A DNA stretch of 45,898 nucleotides from JAVVEG01 sp041689205 (lineage in GTDB: Bacteria > Pseudomonadota > Gammaproteobacteria > Pseudomonadales > Pseudohongiellaceae). The DNA is taken from NCBI GenBank assembly GCA_041689205.1, contig JBDNGQ010000065.1:1-45898 (forward strand). Reading direction: 5' to 3'. The notes under the pieces were generated by a model, which had not been told where the DNA came from, searched no databases, and worked only from the letters and a program-made list of their open reading frames with translations. This document shows, one piece after another, positions 27,193 to 36,210 of this stretch (the stretch's first letter is position 1; each line of letters begins with the position of its first letter). The translations under genes and the position numbers were made by a program.

Positions 27193-29289
27193 GTGGCCAG
27201 AAAAACCCCTTTGAGCCGGTATAGAAACATCGGCATTTGCGCTCACGTTGATGCGGGCAAAACAACCACTACTGAACGTGTGTTGTTTTATACCGGTGTG
27301 AACCACAAAATCGGCGAAGTTCATGATGGCGCTGCCACCATGGACTGGATGGAGCAGGAGCAGGAGCGTGGGATTACTATTACCTCTGCTGCTGTAACGT
27401 GTTTCTGGAAAGGGATGAACCAGCAGTATGAGGAGCATCGCGTCAATCTGATTGATACTCCCGGACACGTGGATTTCACTATCGAAGTTGAACGCTCTCT
27501 GCGCGTGCTCGACGGCGCTGTAGTAGTTCTATGTGCGTCTTCAGGTGTGCAACCGCAGACGGAAACGGTATGGCGTCAAGCCAACCGTTACGAAGTCCCG
27601 CGCGTGATCTTCGTGAACAAAATGGACCGTGCCGGTGCCGACTTTCTGCGCGTGGTCAAGCAGGTAAAAGACCGTCTGGGCGCGGTACCTATTCCGATGC
27701 AGATCGCTATCGGCGCTGAAGAAAATTTCAAAGGTGTGGTCGATCTGATCAAGATGAAAAGCATTATCTGGAGTGAGGCTGATCAGGGTGTCACCATGGA
27801 ATATGCAGATATTCCCGCAGATTTGCAGGACTTATGCGACACATGGCGTGGAGTCATGGTTGAGGCAGCTGCCGAAGCCAATGATGAATACATGGATAAG
27901 TATCTGAACGACGGTGAACTGACCGAAGAAGAAGTCAAGAATGGTATTCGAATACGCACACTGGCCGGCGAAATTGTACCGACTTTCTGCGGTTCAGCAT
28001 TTAAGAATAAGGGTGTTCAAGCGGTATTGGATGGGGTTGTAGACTATCTGCCATCACCAACAGAGGTTAAGGCAATTGAAGGCACTCTGGAAGACGGCAC
28101 AATGGCGACCAGAGAGTCCGATGACAATGCGCCGTTTGCTGCATTGGCATTCAAGATTGCCACCGACCCATACGTGGGTACGTTGACATTCTTTCGTGTT
28201 TATTCCGGAATGTTGAATTCAGGCGATGCGGTTTATAACCCGATTAAGAGCAAGCGCGAGCGTATTGGTCGTATGGTGCAGATGCGCGCTAATAACCGTG
28301 ACGAAATCAAACAGGTTCTTGCGGGTGATATTGCAGCGGCTATCGGCCTTAAAGACGTAACTACTGGTGAAACCCTGTGTGATCCTGATCATCTTATCAC
28401 GCTGGAAAAAATGGATTTCCCAGATCCGGTTATCTCTGTAGCAGTGGAGCCAAAGACTAAAGCCGACCAGGAAAAAATGGGCGTGGCACTCGGTAAGCTG
28501 GCGCAGGAAGATCCTTCATTCCGCGTAGAGACAGATGAAGAATCAGGTCAGACTATTATTTCTGGAATGGGCGAGCTTCACCTGGATGTGCTGGTTGACC
28601 GTATGCGTCGCGAGTTTGGTGTAGAAGCCAACATTGGTAAGCCGCAAGTGGCCTACCGCGAAACGATCAAGAAAATGGTTGAAGTGGAAGGCAAGCACGT
28701 TAAGCAGTCTGGTGGCCGGGGTCAATACGGGCACTGCTGGTTGCGTCTGGAGCCACTACCTGCGGATGAAGAGTATCAGTTTGTCAATGAAATCGTAGGT
28801 GGTGCAATTCCAAGAGAATACATTCCTGCCATTGATAAAGGTGCTCAGGAACAGATGAAAAATGGTGTGCTGGCCGGTTATCCCTTGCTTGCCATGAAAG
28901 TAACTGTATTCGACGGCTCGTTCCATGATGTTGACTCCAGCGAGATGGCGTTCAAGATTGCTGGTTCCATGGCACTCAAGAAAGGCGCTTTGATGGCTGA
29001 TGCTGCGCTTCTGGAGCCGATCATGAAGGTTGAAGTTGTAACCCCTGAAGAAAACATGGGCGACGTAATGGGTGACCTTAATCGTCGACGTGGCACTGTA
29101 CAGGGTATGGATGACAGCGCCATGGGCAAGATAATTAATGCCGAAGTGCCGCTTTCTGAGATGTTTGGGTATGCAACAGATCTTCGTTCTGCAACGCAAG
29201 GACGAGCAACATACACGATGGAATTCCTTAAGTATGCTGAGGTTCCTTCCAGTATTGCCGAGAGCATTATCAGTAAAGGTAAAAACTAA
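27193..29289 (+). CDS. fusA: Elongation factor G
   Basis: EF-G is the GTPase that moves tRNA and mRNA through the ribosome. The protein has 698 residues (E. coli 704) with a GTG start at 27193 and GAAGGT upstream. G motifs are AHVDAGKTTTTERVL, DTPGHVDF and NKMDRAGAD. Domain IV starts near GGRGQYGHCWL and domain V is complete to the C-terminus. tufA is next in the operon. Confidence 0.99.
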   Translation: MARKTPLSRYRNIGICAHVDAGKTTTTERVLFYTGVNHKIGEVHDGAATMDWMEQEQERGITITSAAVTCFWKGMNQQYEEHRVNLIDTPGHVDFTIEVERSLRVLDGAVVVLCASSGVQPQTETVWRQANRYEVPRVIFVNKMDRAGADFLRVVKQVKDRLGAVPIPMQIAIGAEENFKGVVDLIKMKSIIWSEADQGVTMEYADIPADLQDLCDTWRGVMVEAAAEANDEYMDKYLNDGELTEEEVKNGIRIRTLAGEIVPTFCGSAFKNKGVQAVLDGVVDYLPSPTEVKAIEGTLEDGTMATRESDDNAPFAALAFKIATDPYVGTLTFFRVYSGMLNSGDAVYNPIKSKRERIGRMVQMRANNRDEIKQVLAGDIAAAIGLKDVTTGETLCDPDHLITLEKMDFPDPVISVAVEPKTKADQEKMGVALGKLAQEDPSFRVETDEESGQTIISGMGELHLDVLVDRMRREFGVEANIGKPQVAYRETIKKMVEVEGKHVKQSGGRGQYGHCWLRLEPLPADEEYQFVNEIVGGAIPREYIPAIDKGAQEQMKNGVLAGYPLLAMKVTVFDGSFHDVDSSEMAFKIAGSMALKKGALMADAALLEPIMKVEVVTPEENMGDVMGDLNRRRGTVQGMDDSAMGKIINAEVPLSEMFGYATDLRSATQGRATYTMEFLKYAEVPSSIAESIISKGKN

Positions 29290-29306
29290 GAATTCGGGTT
29301 TTGCGG

Positions 29307-29325
29307 GCCAGCCCTTCGGGCTGGC
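29307..29325 (+). other. fusA-tufA intergenic hairpin
   Basis: GCCAGCCC (29307-29314) pairs with GGGCTGGC (29318-29325) around a TTC loop, 17 nt after the fusA stop. No T tract follows, so it more likely sets mRNA stability or processing between fusA and tufA than terminates transcription. Confidence 0.6.
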
Positions 29326-29371
29326 AGATTTGCAGATTCCAATAAATTAAAGTATTGAATGAGGTGTTATT

Positions 29372-30562
29372 GTGGCGAAGGGAAAATTCGAAAGAAAGAA
29401 ACTGCATGTAAACGTAGGCACGATTGGTCACGTTGACCATGGTAAAACCACGCTGACGGCGGCATTGACGCGCGTTTGTGCGGAGCTTTACGGTGGAGAG
29501 GTTAGAGACTTTGCACAGATCGACAACGCCCCGGAAGAGCGCGAGCGCGGTATCACAATCAACACCTCTCACGTTGAGTATGATTCGGCTAATCGTCACT
29601 ACGCCCACGTTGACTGCCCTGGTCACGCGGACTACGTAAAGAACATGATTACCGGAGCGGCGCAGATGGACGGCGCGATTCTGGTGGTATCAGCTGCAGA
29701 TGGCCCCATGCCGCAGACGCGTGAGCACATTCTGCTGTCCCGTCAGGTAGGTGTTCCTTATATCGTTGTGTTCATGAACAAAGCGGACATGGTGGATGAT
29801 GCGGAGCTGCTGGAGTTGGTGGAGATGGAAGTACGTGAGCTTTTGGATATGTACGACTTTCCGGGTGATGATACTCCGATTATTATTGGCTCTGCGCTCA
29901 AGGCGTTGGAAGGAGACACCTCTGATATCGGCATGCCCTCAGTTAAGAAGCTGGTTGATACGCTGGACAGCTATATCCCTGATCCGGTCCGTGATATTGA
30001 AAAGCCGTTCCTGCTGCCTATCGAAGACGTGTTCTCGATCTCTGGCCGTGGCACGGTAGTGACGGGTCGTATTGAGCGTGGTATCTGTAAAGTGGGTGAT
30101 GAGATTGAGATTATTGGTCTTAAAGACACCACCAAGACCACCTGTACCGGTGTTGAGATGTTCCGTAAGCTGCTTGACGAAGGTCGTGCAGGCGAGAACG
30201 TGGGTGTGCTGCTGCGTGGCACTAAGCGTGAGGACATTGAGCGCGGTCAGGTGCTGGCTAAACCCGGTTCAATCACTCCACACACTAAGTTTGAAGGCGA
30301 AGTGTACATTCTGAGCAAAGAAGAAGGTGGTCGTCACACGCCATTTTTCAAAGGTTACCGTCCCCAGTTTTACTTCCGTACTACGGACGTGACCGGTGCG
30401 TGTGAGCTGCCAGAAGGTGTTGAGATGGTTATGCCTGGCGACAATATCAAGATGGTTGTCACGCTGATCAACCCGATTGCGATGGATGAAGGTCTGCGTT
30501 TCGCTATCCGTGAGGGTGGTCGTACTGTAGGCGCCGGCGTCGTCGCTAAGATCTTCGAGTAA
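29372..30562 (+). CDS. tufA: Elongation factor Tu, copy A
   Basis: The protein has 396 residues and is a near-duplicate of tufB at 12505: Val44, Ala73 and Ile171 here are the only protein differences. It starts with GTG at 29372 after GAGGTG, while tufB starts with ATG. By eye the two genes differ at about 44 of 1191 bases, almost all silent, with long identical blocks. It is the last gene of the str operon and is followed by the S10 promoter. Confidence 0.98.
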   Translation: MAKGKFERKKLHVNVGTIGHVDHGKTTLTAALTRVCAELYGGEVRDFAQIDNAPEERERGITINTSHVEYDSANRHYAHVDCPGHADYVKNMITGAAQMDGAILVVSAADGPMPQTREHILLSRQVGVPYIVVFMNKADMVDDAELLELVEMEVRELLDMYDFPGDDTPIIIGSALKALEGDTSDIGMPSVKKLVDTLDSYIPDPVRDIEKPFLLPIEDVFSISGRGTVVTGRIERGICKVGDEIEIIGLKDTTKTTCTGVEMFRKLLDEGRAGENVGVLLRGTKREDIERGQVLAKPGSITPHTKFEGEVYILSKEEGGRHTPFFKGYRPQFYFRTTDVTGACELPEGVEMVMPGDNIKMVVTLINPIAMDEGLRFAIREGGRTVGAGVVAKIFE

Positions 30563-30586
30563 ATGTTTGTGGCTGCAATTCTTTCC

Positions 30587-30615
30587 TTGACAGGAGGGGG
30601 TTGCAACCTTAGAAT
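30587..30615 (+). promoter_or_regulatory. S10 operon promoter
   Basis: A perfect -35 box TTGACA (30587-30592) lies 17 bp before TAGAAT (30610-30615), which matches 5 of 6. It begins 24 nt after the tufA stop and gives a leader of roughly 80 nt before rpsJ. It is the best sigma-70 match seen in the window. Confidence 0.88.
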
Positions 30616-30702
30616 CTCGCTTCCGTTTTTCCGGTAAAATTGGTGAAATTGGTCGCTTTAGTAACTGTTTAATTTTTAAAAGTTTTTTGGAGAACAGAGT
30701 AG

Positions 30703-31014
30703 ATGCAAAGTCAGCGTATCAGAATCCGGCTCAAAGCCTTTGATCATCGGCTGATTGATCAGTCTACTCAGGAAATCGTAGATACAGCTAAAAGAACAGG
30801 CGCTCAAGTTCGCGGACCGATTCCGCTACCTACAGATAAAGAGCGTTTTACGATCCTGATTTCCCCGCATGTTAACAAGGACGCACGTGATCAATACGAA
30901 ATCAGAACGCATAAGCGTTTGCTTGATATCGTAGAGCCCACTGAAAAAACCGTAGATGCCTTGATGAAACTCGATCTCGCAGCCGGTGTGGAAGTACAGA
31001 TCAGCCTGGGATAA
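30703..31014 (+). CDS. rpsJ: 30S ribosomal protein S10 / NusE
   Basis: S10 is part of the 30S head and, as NusE, links NusG and NusB to RNA polymerase. The protein has 103 residues, the same as E. coli, with conserved IRIRLKAFDHRLID and GPIPLPT. GGAG lies upstream of the ATG. It opens the S10 operon, 76 nt before rplC. Confidence 0.98.
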   Translation: MQSQRIRIRLKAFDHRLIDQSTQEIVDTAKRTGAQVRGPIPLPTDKERFTILISPHVNKDARDQYEIRTHKRLLDIVEPTEKTVDALMKLDLAAGVEVQISLG

Positions 31015-31090
31015 GGGTTCGCTCTTGTTTTAGTGTAATGCGTAAGCAGCCATAGCGGGTTTCAGCCCCGTACACGATGAGGTTTACATA

Positions 31091-31744
31091 ATGTCGATTG
31101 GTTTAGTCGGTCGAAAAAGCGGTATGACACGCGTTTTCACTGAAACAGGTTTGTCTATACCGGTAACGGTTGTTGAGGTTCAGCCTAACAGGGTGACCCA
31201 GGTTAAAACAGCTGAAACAGACGGTTATTCTGCAATTCAAGTGACTACCGGTGAGCGTAAAGCTTCCCGCGTATCCAAAGCCCTTGCGGGTCATTTTGCC
31301 AAAGCAGGAACCGAGGCTGGAAATGGCCTGTGGGAATTCCGCGCTGACCAGAGCGAGCTTGTAGATCTTTCGTTGGGCAGCCAGTTGACCGTTGAACGGT
31401 TCACGGTTGGTCAGAAAGTCGATGTGACAGGTGAGTCCAAAGGTAAAGGTTTTGCCGGCACTATCAAACGCCACAATTTCAGCATGCAGGACGCTACCCA
31501 CGGTAACTCGCTGTCGCACAGAGCGCCGGGTTCCATCGGTCAGTGTCAGACTCCAGGTCGCGTGTGGAAAGGCAAAAAGATGGCAGGTCATATGGGTAGT
31601 GCTCAGGTAACTACTCAGAGTCTGGAAATCGTCAGAGTCGATATAGAAAATAATCTGTTGTTGGTCAAGGGCGCTGTTCCAGGTGCTCCAGGCTCTAATG
31701 TCATAGTTCGTCCTTCCGTTAAATCAGCTGAGTTCAGGGGGTAA
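31091..31744 (+). CDS. rplC: 50S ribosomal protein L3
   Basis: L3 is an early assembly protein reaching to the peptidyl transferase centre. The protein has 217 residues (E. coli 209), with GLVGRKSGMTRVF at the N-terminus and the long loop GKGFAGTIKRHNF to MAGHMGSAQVTTQ. The Gln that PrmB methylates in E. coli lies in this loop region (THGNSLSHRAPGSIGQCQTP). rplD follows 3 nt later. Confidence 0.97.
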   Translation: MSIGLVGRKSGMTRVFTETGLSIPVTVVEVQPNRVTQVKTAETDGYSAIQVTTGERKASRVSKALAGHFAKAGTEAGNGLWEFRADQSELVDLSLGSQLTVERFTVGQKVDVTGESKGKGFAGTIKRHNFSMQDATHGNSLSHRAPGSIGQCQTPGRVWKGKKMAGHMGSAQVTTQSLEIVRVDIENNLLLVKGAVPGAPGSNVIVRPSVKSAEFRG

Positions 31745-31747
31745 GCA

Positions 31748-32368
31748 ATGGAATTAAGTATTGCGAAGCCCGGAAATCAGTCGGGTACAGAAAAAATATC
31801 AATTTCTGATGAGTCATTTGCGCTTGAGTTCAATGAGTCGCTGGTACATCAGACTGTAGTTACCTATCTTGCTGGCGCGCGACAGGGCACTGTTAAGCAG
31901 AAGACCCGGTCCGAAGTCAGTGGCGGTGGTCGCAAGCCATGGCGTCAAAAAGGTACTGGGCGCGCTCGTGCCGGTACTATCCGCAGCCCGATCTGGCGTA
32001 CCGGCGGTGTAACTTTTGCTGCGCGTCCTCAGGATCACGGCAAAAAGTTGAATAAAAAAATGTATCGCGGTGCTATGCGCTGTATCCTCTCCGAGCTCAT
32101 CAGGCAGGGCCGTTTGCTGGTAGTTGAAGATTTTGTTGTGGACACGCACAAAACGAAAACTCTGGCAGCCAGGCTGAAAGAGTTTTCGTTGGACAATGTA
32201 CTGATAGTCGCAGATGAGATTGCAGAAAATCTTTATCTCGCTGCCCGTAATCTGCATAACGTAGATGTGCTGGATGCAGCAGGACTTGATCCAGTCAGCC
32301 TTATCGGCTTCGAGAAGGTACTGATCACAGTGCCCGCGCTCAAAAAAGTTGAGGAGATGCTGTCATGA
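31748..32368 (+). CDS. rplD: 50S ribosomal protein L4
   Basis: L4 lines the exit tunnel and in E. coli also represses the S10 operon. The protein has 206 residues (E. coli 201). The tunnel loop is clear: KTRSEVSGGGRKPWRQKGTG then RARAGTIRSPIWRTGG. Its stop overlaps the rplW start (ATGA), so the two are translationally coupled. Confidence 0.97.
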   Translation: MELSIAKPGNQSGTEKISISDESFALEFNESLVHQTVVTYLAGARQGTVKQKTRSEVSGGGRKPWRQKGTGRARAGTIRSPIWRTGGVTFAARPQDHGKKLNKKMYRGAMRCILSELIRQGRLLVVEDFVVDTHKTKTLAARLKEFSLDNVLIVADEIAENLYLAARNLHNVDVLDAAGLDPVSLIGFEKVLITVPALKKVEEMLS

Positions 32369-32664
32369 ACCAGGCAAGACTTTATTCCATTATTCTTGGT
32401 CCTCACGTGTCTGAAAAGACTGCAGTAATGAGCGAAAAATATAACCAGATGGCGTTTAAGGTTATAAATGATGCTACCAGACTGGAGATCAAAGAAGCTG
32501 TAGAAAAGCTGTTCAACGTTACTGTTGAAGATCTTCAAGTATTGAACGTTAAGGGTAAAACCAAGCGCACGTCGCGTGGAAAAATCCGAAAGAAATCAAA
32601 CTGGAAAAAAGCTTATGTCAAACTTGGGCAAGGTCAGGAAATTGACTTCGTCGGCATGGCATAA
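32365..32664 (+). CDS. rplW: 50S ribosomal protein L23
   Basis: L23 sits at the tunnel exit and is the docking site for trigger factor and SRP. The protein has 99 residues (E. coli 100), with GPHVSEKTAVMSEKYNQMAF and the basic loop KGKTKRTSRGKIRKKSNWKK. It overlaps the end of rplD by 4 nt. Confidence 0.97.
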   Translation: MNQARLYSIILGPHVSEKTAVMSEKYNQMAFKVINDATRLEIKEAVEKLFNVTVEDLQVLNVKGKTKRTSRGKIRKKSNWKKAYVKLGQGQEIDFVGMA

Positions 32665-32679
32665 GAGAGGATTGCGGTT

Positions 32680-33510
32680 ATGGCAGTTGTAAAATGTAAA
32701 CCTACCTCGCCAGGGCGCAGGTTCGTTGTTAAAATTGTTCGTCCTGAGCTGCACAAAGGTGCTCCTCACGGTCCTTTGCTGGCAAGCCAGTCCAAGACCG
32801 GTGGTCGCAACAATCTCGGCCGAATTACTCGACGTCATGCCGGTGGTGGTCATAAGCAGAAATACAGATTGGTCGATTTTCGACGCAACAAAGATGGCAT
32901 ACCTGCCAAAGTTGAGCACCTCGAATACGATCCTAATCGCACAGCCTCAATAGCATTGCTGTTGTACGCAGACGGTGAGCGCAGATATATCGTTGCTCCT
33001 GCCAAGGTCAACGTCGGCGATTCACTGCTGTCCGGTGATGATGCGCCAATTAAAACAGGAAATTGCCTGCCGCTGCGGAACATTCCGCTTGGTAGCACGA
33101 TTCACTGTATTGAGATGAAGCCTGGCAAGGGTGCGCAGATAGCTCGCAGTGCTGGAACATCAGCGCAGTTGGTCGCCCGCGAAGGTAACTATGCAACGTT
33201 GCGTTTGCGTTCAGGCGAGATGCGCAAGATTCTTGTGGACTGCAAGGCAACGCTTGGTGAGGTTTCAAACTCCGAGCACAACCTGCGCTCACTCGGTAAA
33301 GCCGGTGCTGTGCGCTGGCGCGGAATACGCCCGACCGTCCGGGGTGTTGTAATGAACCCGGTAGATCACCCACATGGTGGTGGTGAAGGGCGTACCTCAG
33401 GTGGTCGACATCCAGTATCACCCTGGGGTCAGCCAACCAAAGGTTACAAAACCAGAACAAACAAGCGTACGTCTAATATGATCGTCCGCCGTAGAAATGC
33501 CAGCCGTTAA
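32680..33510 (+). CDS. rplB: 50S ribosomal protein L2
   Basis: L2 is needed for subunit joining and peptidyl transferase activity. The protein has 276 residues (E. coli 273). KPTSPGRRFVVK opens it, RRHAGGGHKQKYR lies near residue 50, and the functionally key VMNPVDHPHGGGEGRTSGGR is intact near 225. Confidence 0.98.
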   Translation: MAVVKCKPTSPGRRFVVKIVRPELHKGAPHGPLLASQSKTGGRNNLGRITRRHAGGGHKQKYRLVDFRRNKDGIPAKVEHLEYDPNRTASIALLLYADGERRYIVAPAKVNVGDSLLSGDDAPIKTGNCLPLRNIPLGSTIHCIEMKPGKGAQIARSAGTSAQLVAREGNYATLRLRSGEMRKILVDCKATLGEVSNSEHNLRSLGKAGAVRWRGIRPTVRGVVMNPVDHPHGGGEGRTSGGRHPVSPWGQPTKGYKTRTNKRTSNMIVRRRNASR

Positions 33511-33534
33511 GGGCTGATACCAGAGGAATTTAAA

Positions 33535-33810
33535 GTGCCGCGTTCACTAAAAAAAGGTCCATTCATAGACCTTCATTTGATGAAAAAAGTGCAAACAGCG
33601 ATGGAGAACAAGGATAAGCGTCCAATTAAGACATGGTCGCGTCGTTCAATGGTTTCTCCAGACATGATCGGCTTAACTATTGCTGTCCATAACGGTCGCC
33701 AGCATGTGCCTGTGTTTGTTTCTGAAGACATGGTCGGACACAAACTGGGCGAGTTTTCACTCACGCGCACCTATCGTGGACACGTGGCTGATAAGAAAGC
33801 CAAACGCTAA
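33535..33810 (+). CDS. rpsS: 30S ribosomal protein S19
   Basis: S19 is in the 30S head and contacts the A-site tRNA region. The protein has 91 residues (E. coli 92) with a GTG start at 33535 after AGAGGAA. PRSLKKGPFIDLHLMKKV and GEFSLTRTYRGH are conserved. Confidence 0.97.
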   Translation: MPRSLKKGPFIDLHLMKKVQTAMENKDKRPIKTWSRRSMVSPDMIGLTIAVHNGRQHVPVFVSEDMVGHKLGEFSLTRTYRGHVADKKAKR

Positions 33811-33823
33811 CGGGGATTAAGAG

Positions 33824-34165
33824 ATGGAAGTGGTAGCTAAATTAATAGGCGCGCGGCTCTCTGCTCAGAAAGCGAGACTGGTTGCTGATCAGATACGCGG
33901 AAAGGCAGTAGAAGAAGCCCTGCAACTGTTGTCCTTCAGTCCAAAGAAGGGCGCTGAAATTATTAAGAAAGTACTCAACTCTGCGATTGCAAATGCTGAG
34001 CACAATGAAGGCGCTGACGTAGATGAGTTGAAAGTTTCAACCATTTTTGTTGATGAAGGCACGACGATGAAGCGAATACGTCCCCGCGCAAAAGGCCGCG
34101 CAGACCGCATTTTCAAACGCTCTTGCCACATAACAGTCATAGTAGCCGATAAACAGGAGAAATAG
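33824..34165 (+). CDS. rplV: 50S ribosomal protein L22
   Basis: L22 lines the peptide exit tunnel and is a macrolide resistance site. The protein has 113 residues (E. coli 110). SAQKARLVADQIRGK is near the N-terminus. The tunnel hairpin VDEGTTMKRIRPRAKGRADR is intact with no deletion in its tip. rpsC starts one base after the stop. Confidence 0.97.
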   Translation: MEVVAKLIGARLSAQKARLVADQIRGKAVEEALQLLSFSPKKGAEIIKKVLNSAIANAEHNEGADVDELKVSTIFVDEGTTMKRIRPRAKGRADRIFKRSCHITVIVADKQEK

Positions 34166-34166
34166 G

Positions 34167-34835
34167 ATGGGTCAGAAAGTACATCCAACAGGCATTCGGC
34201 TTGGGATAGTGAAGAAACACACATCAATATGGTTTGCCGAAGGCAAAAATTATGCTGAAAACCTGCTGGTTGACCTTCAGGTCCGAGCGTTCATAAGAAA
34301 GCGGCTGGCTGCAGCATCTGTATCTCGCGTTGAAATTGAGCGGCCTGCGCAGACTGCTCGGATCACAATTTTTACTGCCCGCCCAGGTATTGTAATTGGT
34401 AAAAAAGGTGAAGATGTTGAAGTGCTGAAAAATACATTGGCCGCGAAAATGGGCGTGCCCGTGCATATCAACATAGAAGAGATTCGCAAGCCTGATCTGG
34501 ATGCACAGCTGGTGGCAGATAATGTTGCCCAGCAGTTGGAAAAGCGTGTAATGTTCCGCCGCGCAATGAAGCGTGTGGTACAGAATGCGATGCGCCAGGG
34601 CGCAGAGGGTATCAAGGTACAAGTCGGTGGACGTTTAGGCGGTGCAGAAATTGCTCGCTCTGAATGGTATAGAGAAGGTCGCGTGCCTTTGCACACGCTG
34701 CGAGCTGATATTGATTACGCAACGTCTGAAGCGAGCACTACCTATGGCTTGATCGGCGTCAAGGTCTGGATCTTCAAAGGTGAAGTTCTGAATCTGCATG
34801 AAGCCGTTACGGCGCCACAGAAAACGTCTAAGTAG
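34167..34835 (+). CDS. rpsC: 30S ribosomal protein S3
   Basis: S3 forms part of the mRNA entry channel and its helicase activity. The protein has 222 residues (E. coli 233), slightly short at the C-terminal tail. The KH domain has RPGIVIGKKGEDVEVLK, and the C-terminal domain has GGRLGGAEIARSEWYREGRV. Confidence 0.97.
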   Translation: MGQKVHPTGIRLGIVKKHTSIWFAEGKNYAENLLVDLQVRAFIRKRLAAASVSRVEIERPAQTARITIFTARPGIVIGKKGEDVEVLKNTLAAKMGVPVHINIEEIRKPDLDAQLVADNVAQQLEKRVMFRRAMKRVVQNAMRQGAEGIKVQVGGRLGGAEIARSEWYREGRVPLHTLRADIDYATSEASTTYGLIGVKVWIFKGEVLNLHEAVTAPQKTSK

Positions 34836-34847
34836 AGGATAGGCTCG

Positions 34848-35261
34848 ATGTTACAACCTAAGCGTACAAAATTTCGCAAGATGATGAAGGGTCGTAACCG
34901 CGGCCTGTCACATCGTGGCAGCAATGTGGATTTTGGTGAATTCGGTCTGAAGGCAATCTCACGAGGCCGGTTGACTGCGCGCCAGATCGAAGCTGCACGA
35001 CGAGCAATGACACGTCACGTAAAACGTGGTGGAAAAATCTGGATTCGCGTGTTTCCTGATAAGCCAATTACTCAAAAGCCTCTCGAAGTTCGTCAGGGTA
35101 AAGGTAAGGGCAGCGTCGAATACTGGGTCGCTCTCATTCAGCCGGGCCGCGTAATGTTTGAAATTGAAGGGGTCGATGAAGCATTGGCGCGTGAAGCCTT
35201 TGCGCTTGCGTCAGCCAAGCTTCCATTTGAAACCACTTTTGTTAAACGGACGGTGATGTAA
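34848..35261 (+). CDS. rplP: 50S ribosomal protein L16
   Basis: L16 helps place tRNA in the A site and organises the 50S. The protein has 137 residues (E. coli 136), starting MLQPKRTKFRKMMKGRNRG. The Arg that YcfD hydroxylates in E. coli lies in the region VRQGKGKGSVEYWV. Its TAA overlaps the rpmC ATG by one base. Confidence 0.97.
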   Translation: MLQPKRTKFRKMMKGRNRGLSHRGSNVDFGEFGLKAISRGRLTARQIEAARRAMTRHVKRGGKIWIRVFPDKPITQKPLEVRQGKGKGSVEYWVALIQPGRVMFEIEGVDEALAREAFALASAKLPFETTFVKRTVM

Positions 35262-35458
35262 TGAAAGCAAGTGAGTTGCGGGACAAACCCGTATCGGAAC
35301 TGAAGGAACAATTGAACACCCTGTATAAGGAACAGTTCAATATCAGAATTCAGAAGAATACCGGCCAGTTAGGCCAGGTTCATTTGGTAGCGGCGCTCCG
35401 AAAAGACATCGCCCGAGTGAAGACCATCATTACAGAAAAAGAGAAAAGTGGATCTTAA
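35261..35458 (+). CDS. rpmC: 50S ribosomal protein L29
   Basis: L29 is a small helical protein near the tunnel exit beside L23. The protein has 65 residues (E. coli 63), with KASELRDKPVSELKEQL and the second helix QVHLVAALRKDIARVKTI. It is coupled to rplP by a one-base overlap (TAATG). Confidence 0.96.
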   Translation: MKASELRDKPVSELKEQLNTLYKEQFNIRIQKNTGQLGQVHLVAALRKDIARVKTIITEKEKSGS

Positions 35459-35460
35459 TT

Positions 35461-35739
35461 ATGTCGCTTAGTGAAGGTAATGTGGAAAAGACCGGACGAA
35501 TTGTGTCTGGCAGAGTAGTAAGCACTAAAATGGATAAATCCATTGTTGTGCTTATAGAGAGACGTGTTAAGCACCCTGTGTACGGAAAGTACATTACTCG
35601 ATCTTCGAAGATTCACGCGCATGACGCTGAGAATGAATGTCGCGAAGGTGATGCAGTGACTGTTAAGGAAGTCAGACCGATCTCCAAGACTAAGACCTGG
35701 GCGCTGGTGTCTATTGATGTACGGGCAACTCAGATCTAA
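35461..35739 (+). CDS. rpsQ: 30S ribosomal protein S17
   Basis: S17 is a primary 16S rRNA binder in the 30S body. The protein has 92 residues (E. coli 84), a few residues longer at the N-terminus (MSLSEGNVEKTGR). The OB-fold core has GRVVSTKMDKSIVVLIER and HPVYGKYITRSSK. It is the last gene of the S10 operon, and an 80-nt gap follows. Confidence 0.96.
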   Translation: MSLSEGNVEKTGRIVSGRVVSTKMDKSIVVLIERRVKHPVYGKYITRSSKIHAHDAENECREGDAVTVKEVRPISKTKTWALVSIDVRATQI

Positions 35740-35819
35740 CGATTACAGTTTAAATTTAGTTTTGGCCCTGTGGCCATTGTTGCATACGCAGCAATCAAGT
35801 AAAGGTTCGGAGAGAATCG

Positions 35820-36188
35820 ATGATTCAAGTACAGTCGTATCTGGATGTGGCCGACAACAGTGGCGCAAAGCGAGTGATGTGCATCAAGGTGCTGGGCGGT
35901 TCACATCGTCGTTATGCACGTATTGGTGATGTCATAAAAGTGACAGTAAAAGAAGCGATTCCACGCGGTAAGGTCAAAAAAGGCCAGGTGCTCTCGGCTC
36001 TGGTTGTGCGTACCAAAAAAGGCGTGCGTCGTGGTGATGGTTCATTGATCAAGTTCGATGACAACGCAGCGATTCTGCTGAATAATCAGCAGGCTCCTAT
36101 CGGAACTCGTGTATTCGGGCCGGTAACTCGTGAGCTTCGTACTGAGAAATTTATGCGAATTATTTCCCTCGCACCAGAAGTACTATAG
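35820..36188 (+). CDS. rplN: 50S ribosomal protein L14
   Basis: L14 contacts the 30S at bridge B8 and is the binding site of the silencing factor RsfS. The protein has 122 residues (E. coli 123), with MIQVQSYLDVADNSGAKRVM and GTRVFGPVTRELR. It starts the spc operon. The 80-nt gap before it holds two short stems (TGGCC-ctgt-GGCCA and TTGC-atacgca-GCAA) but no clear promoter. Confidence 0.97.
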   Translation: MIQVQSYLDVADNSGAKRVMCIKVLGGSHRRYARIGDVIKVTVKEAIPRGKVKKGQVLSALVVRTKKGVRRGDGSLIKFDDNAAILLNNQQAPIGTRVFGPVTRELRTEKFMRIISLAPEVL

Positions 36189-36210
36189 ACAGAGATTTGA
36201 GGCCGCGGAT

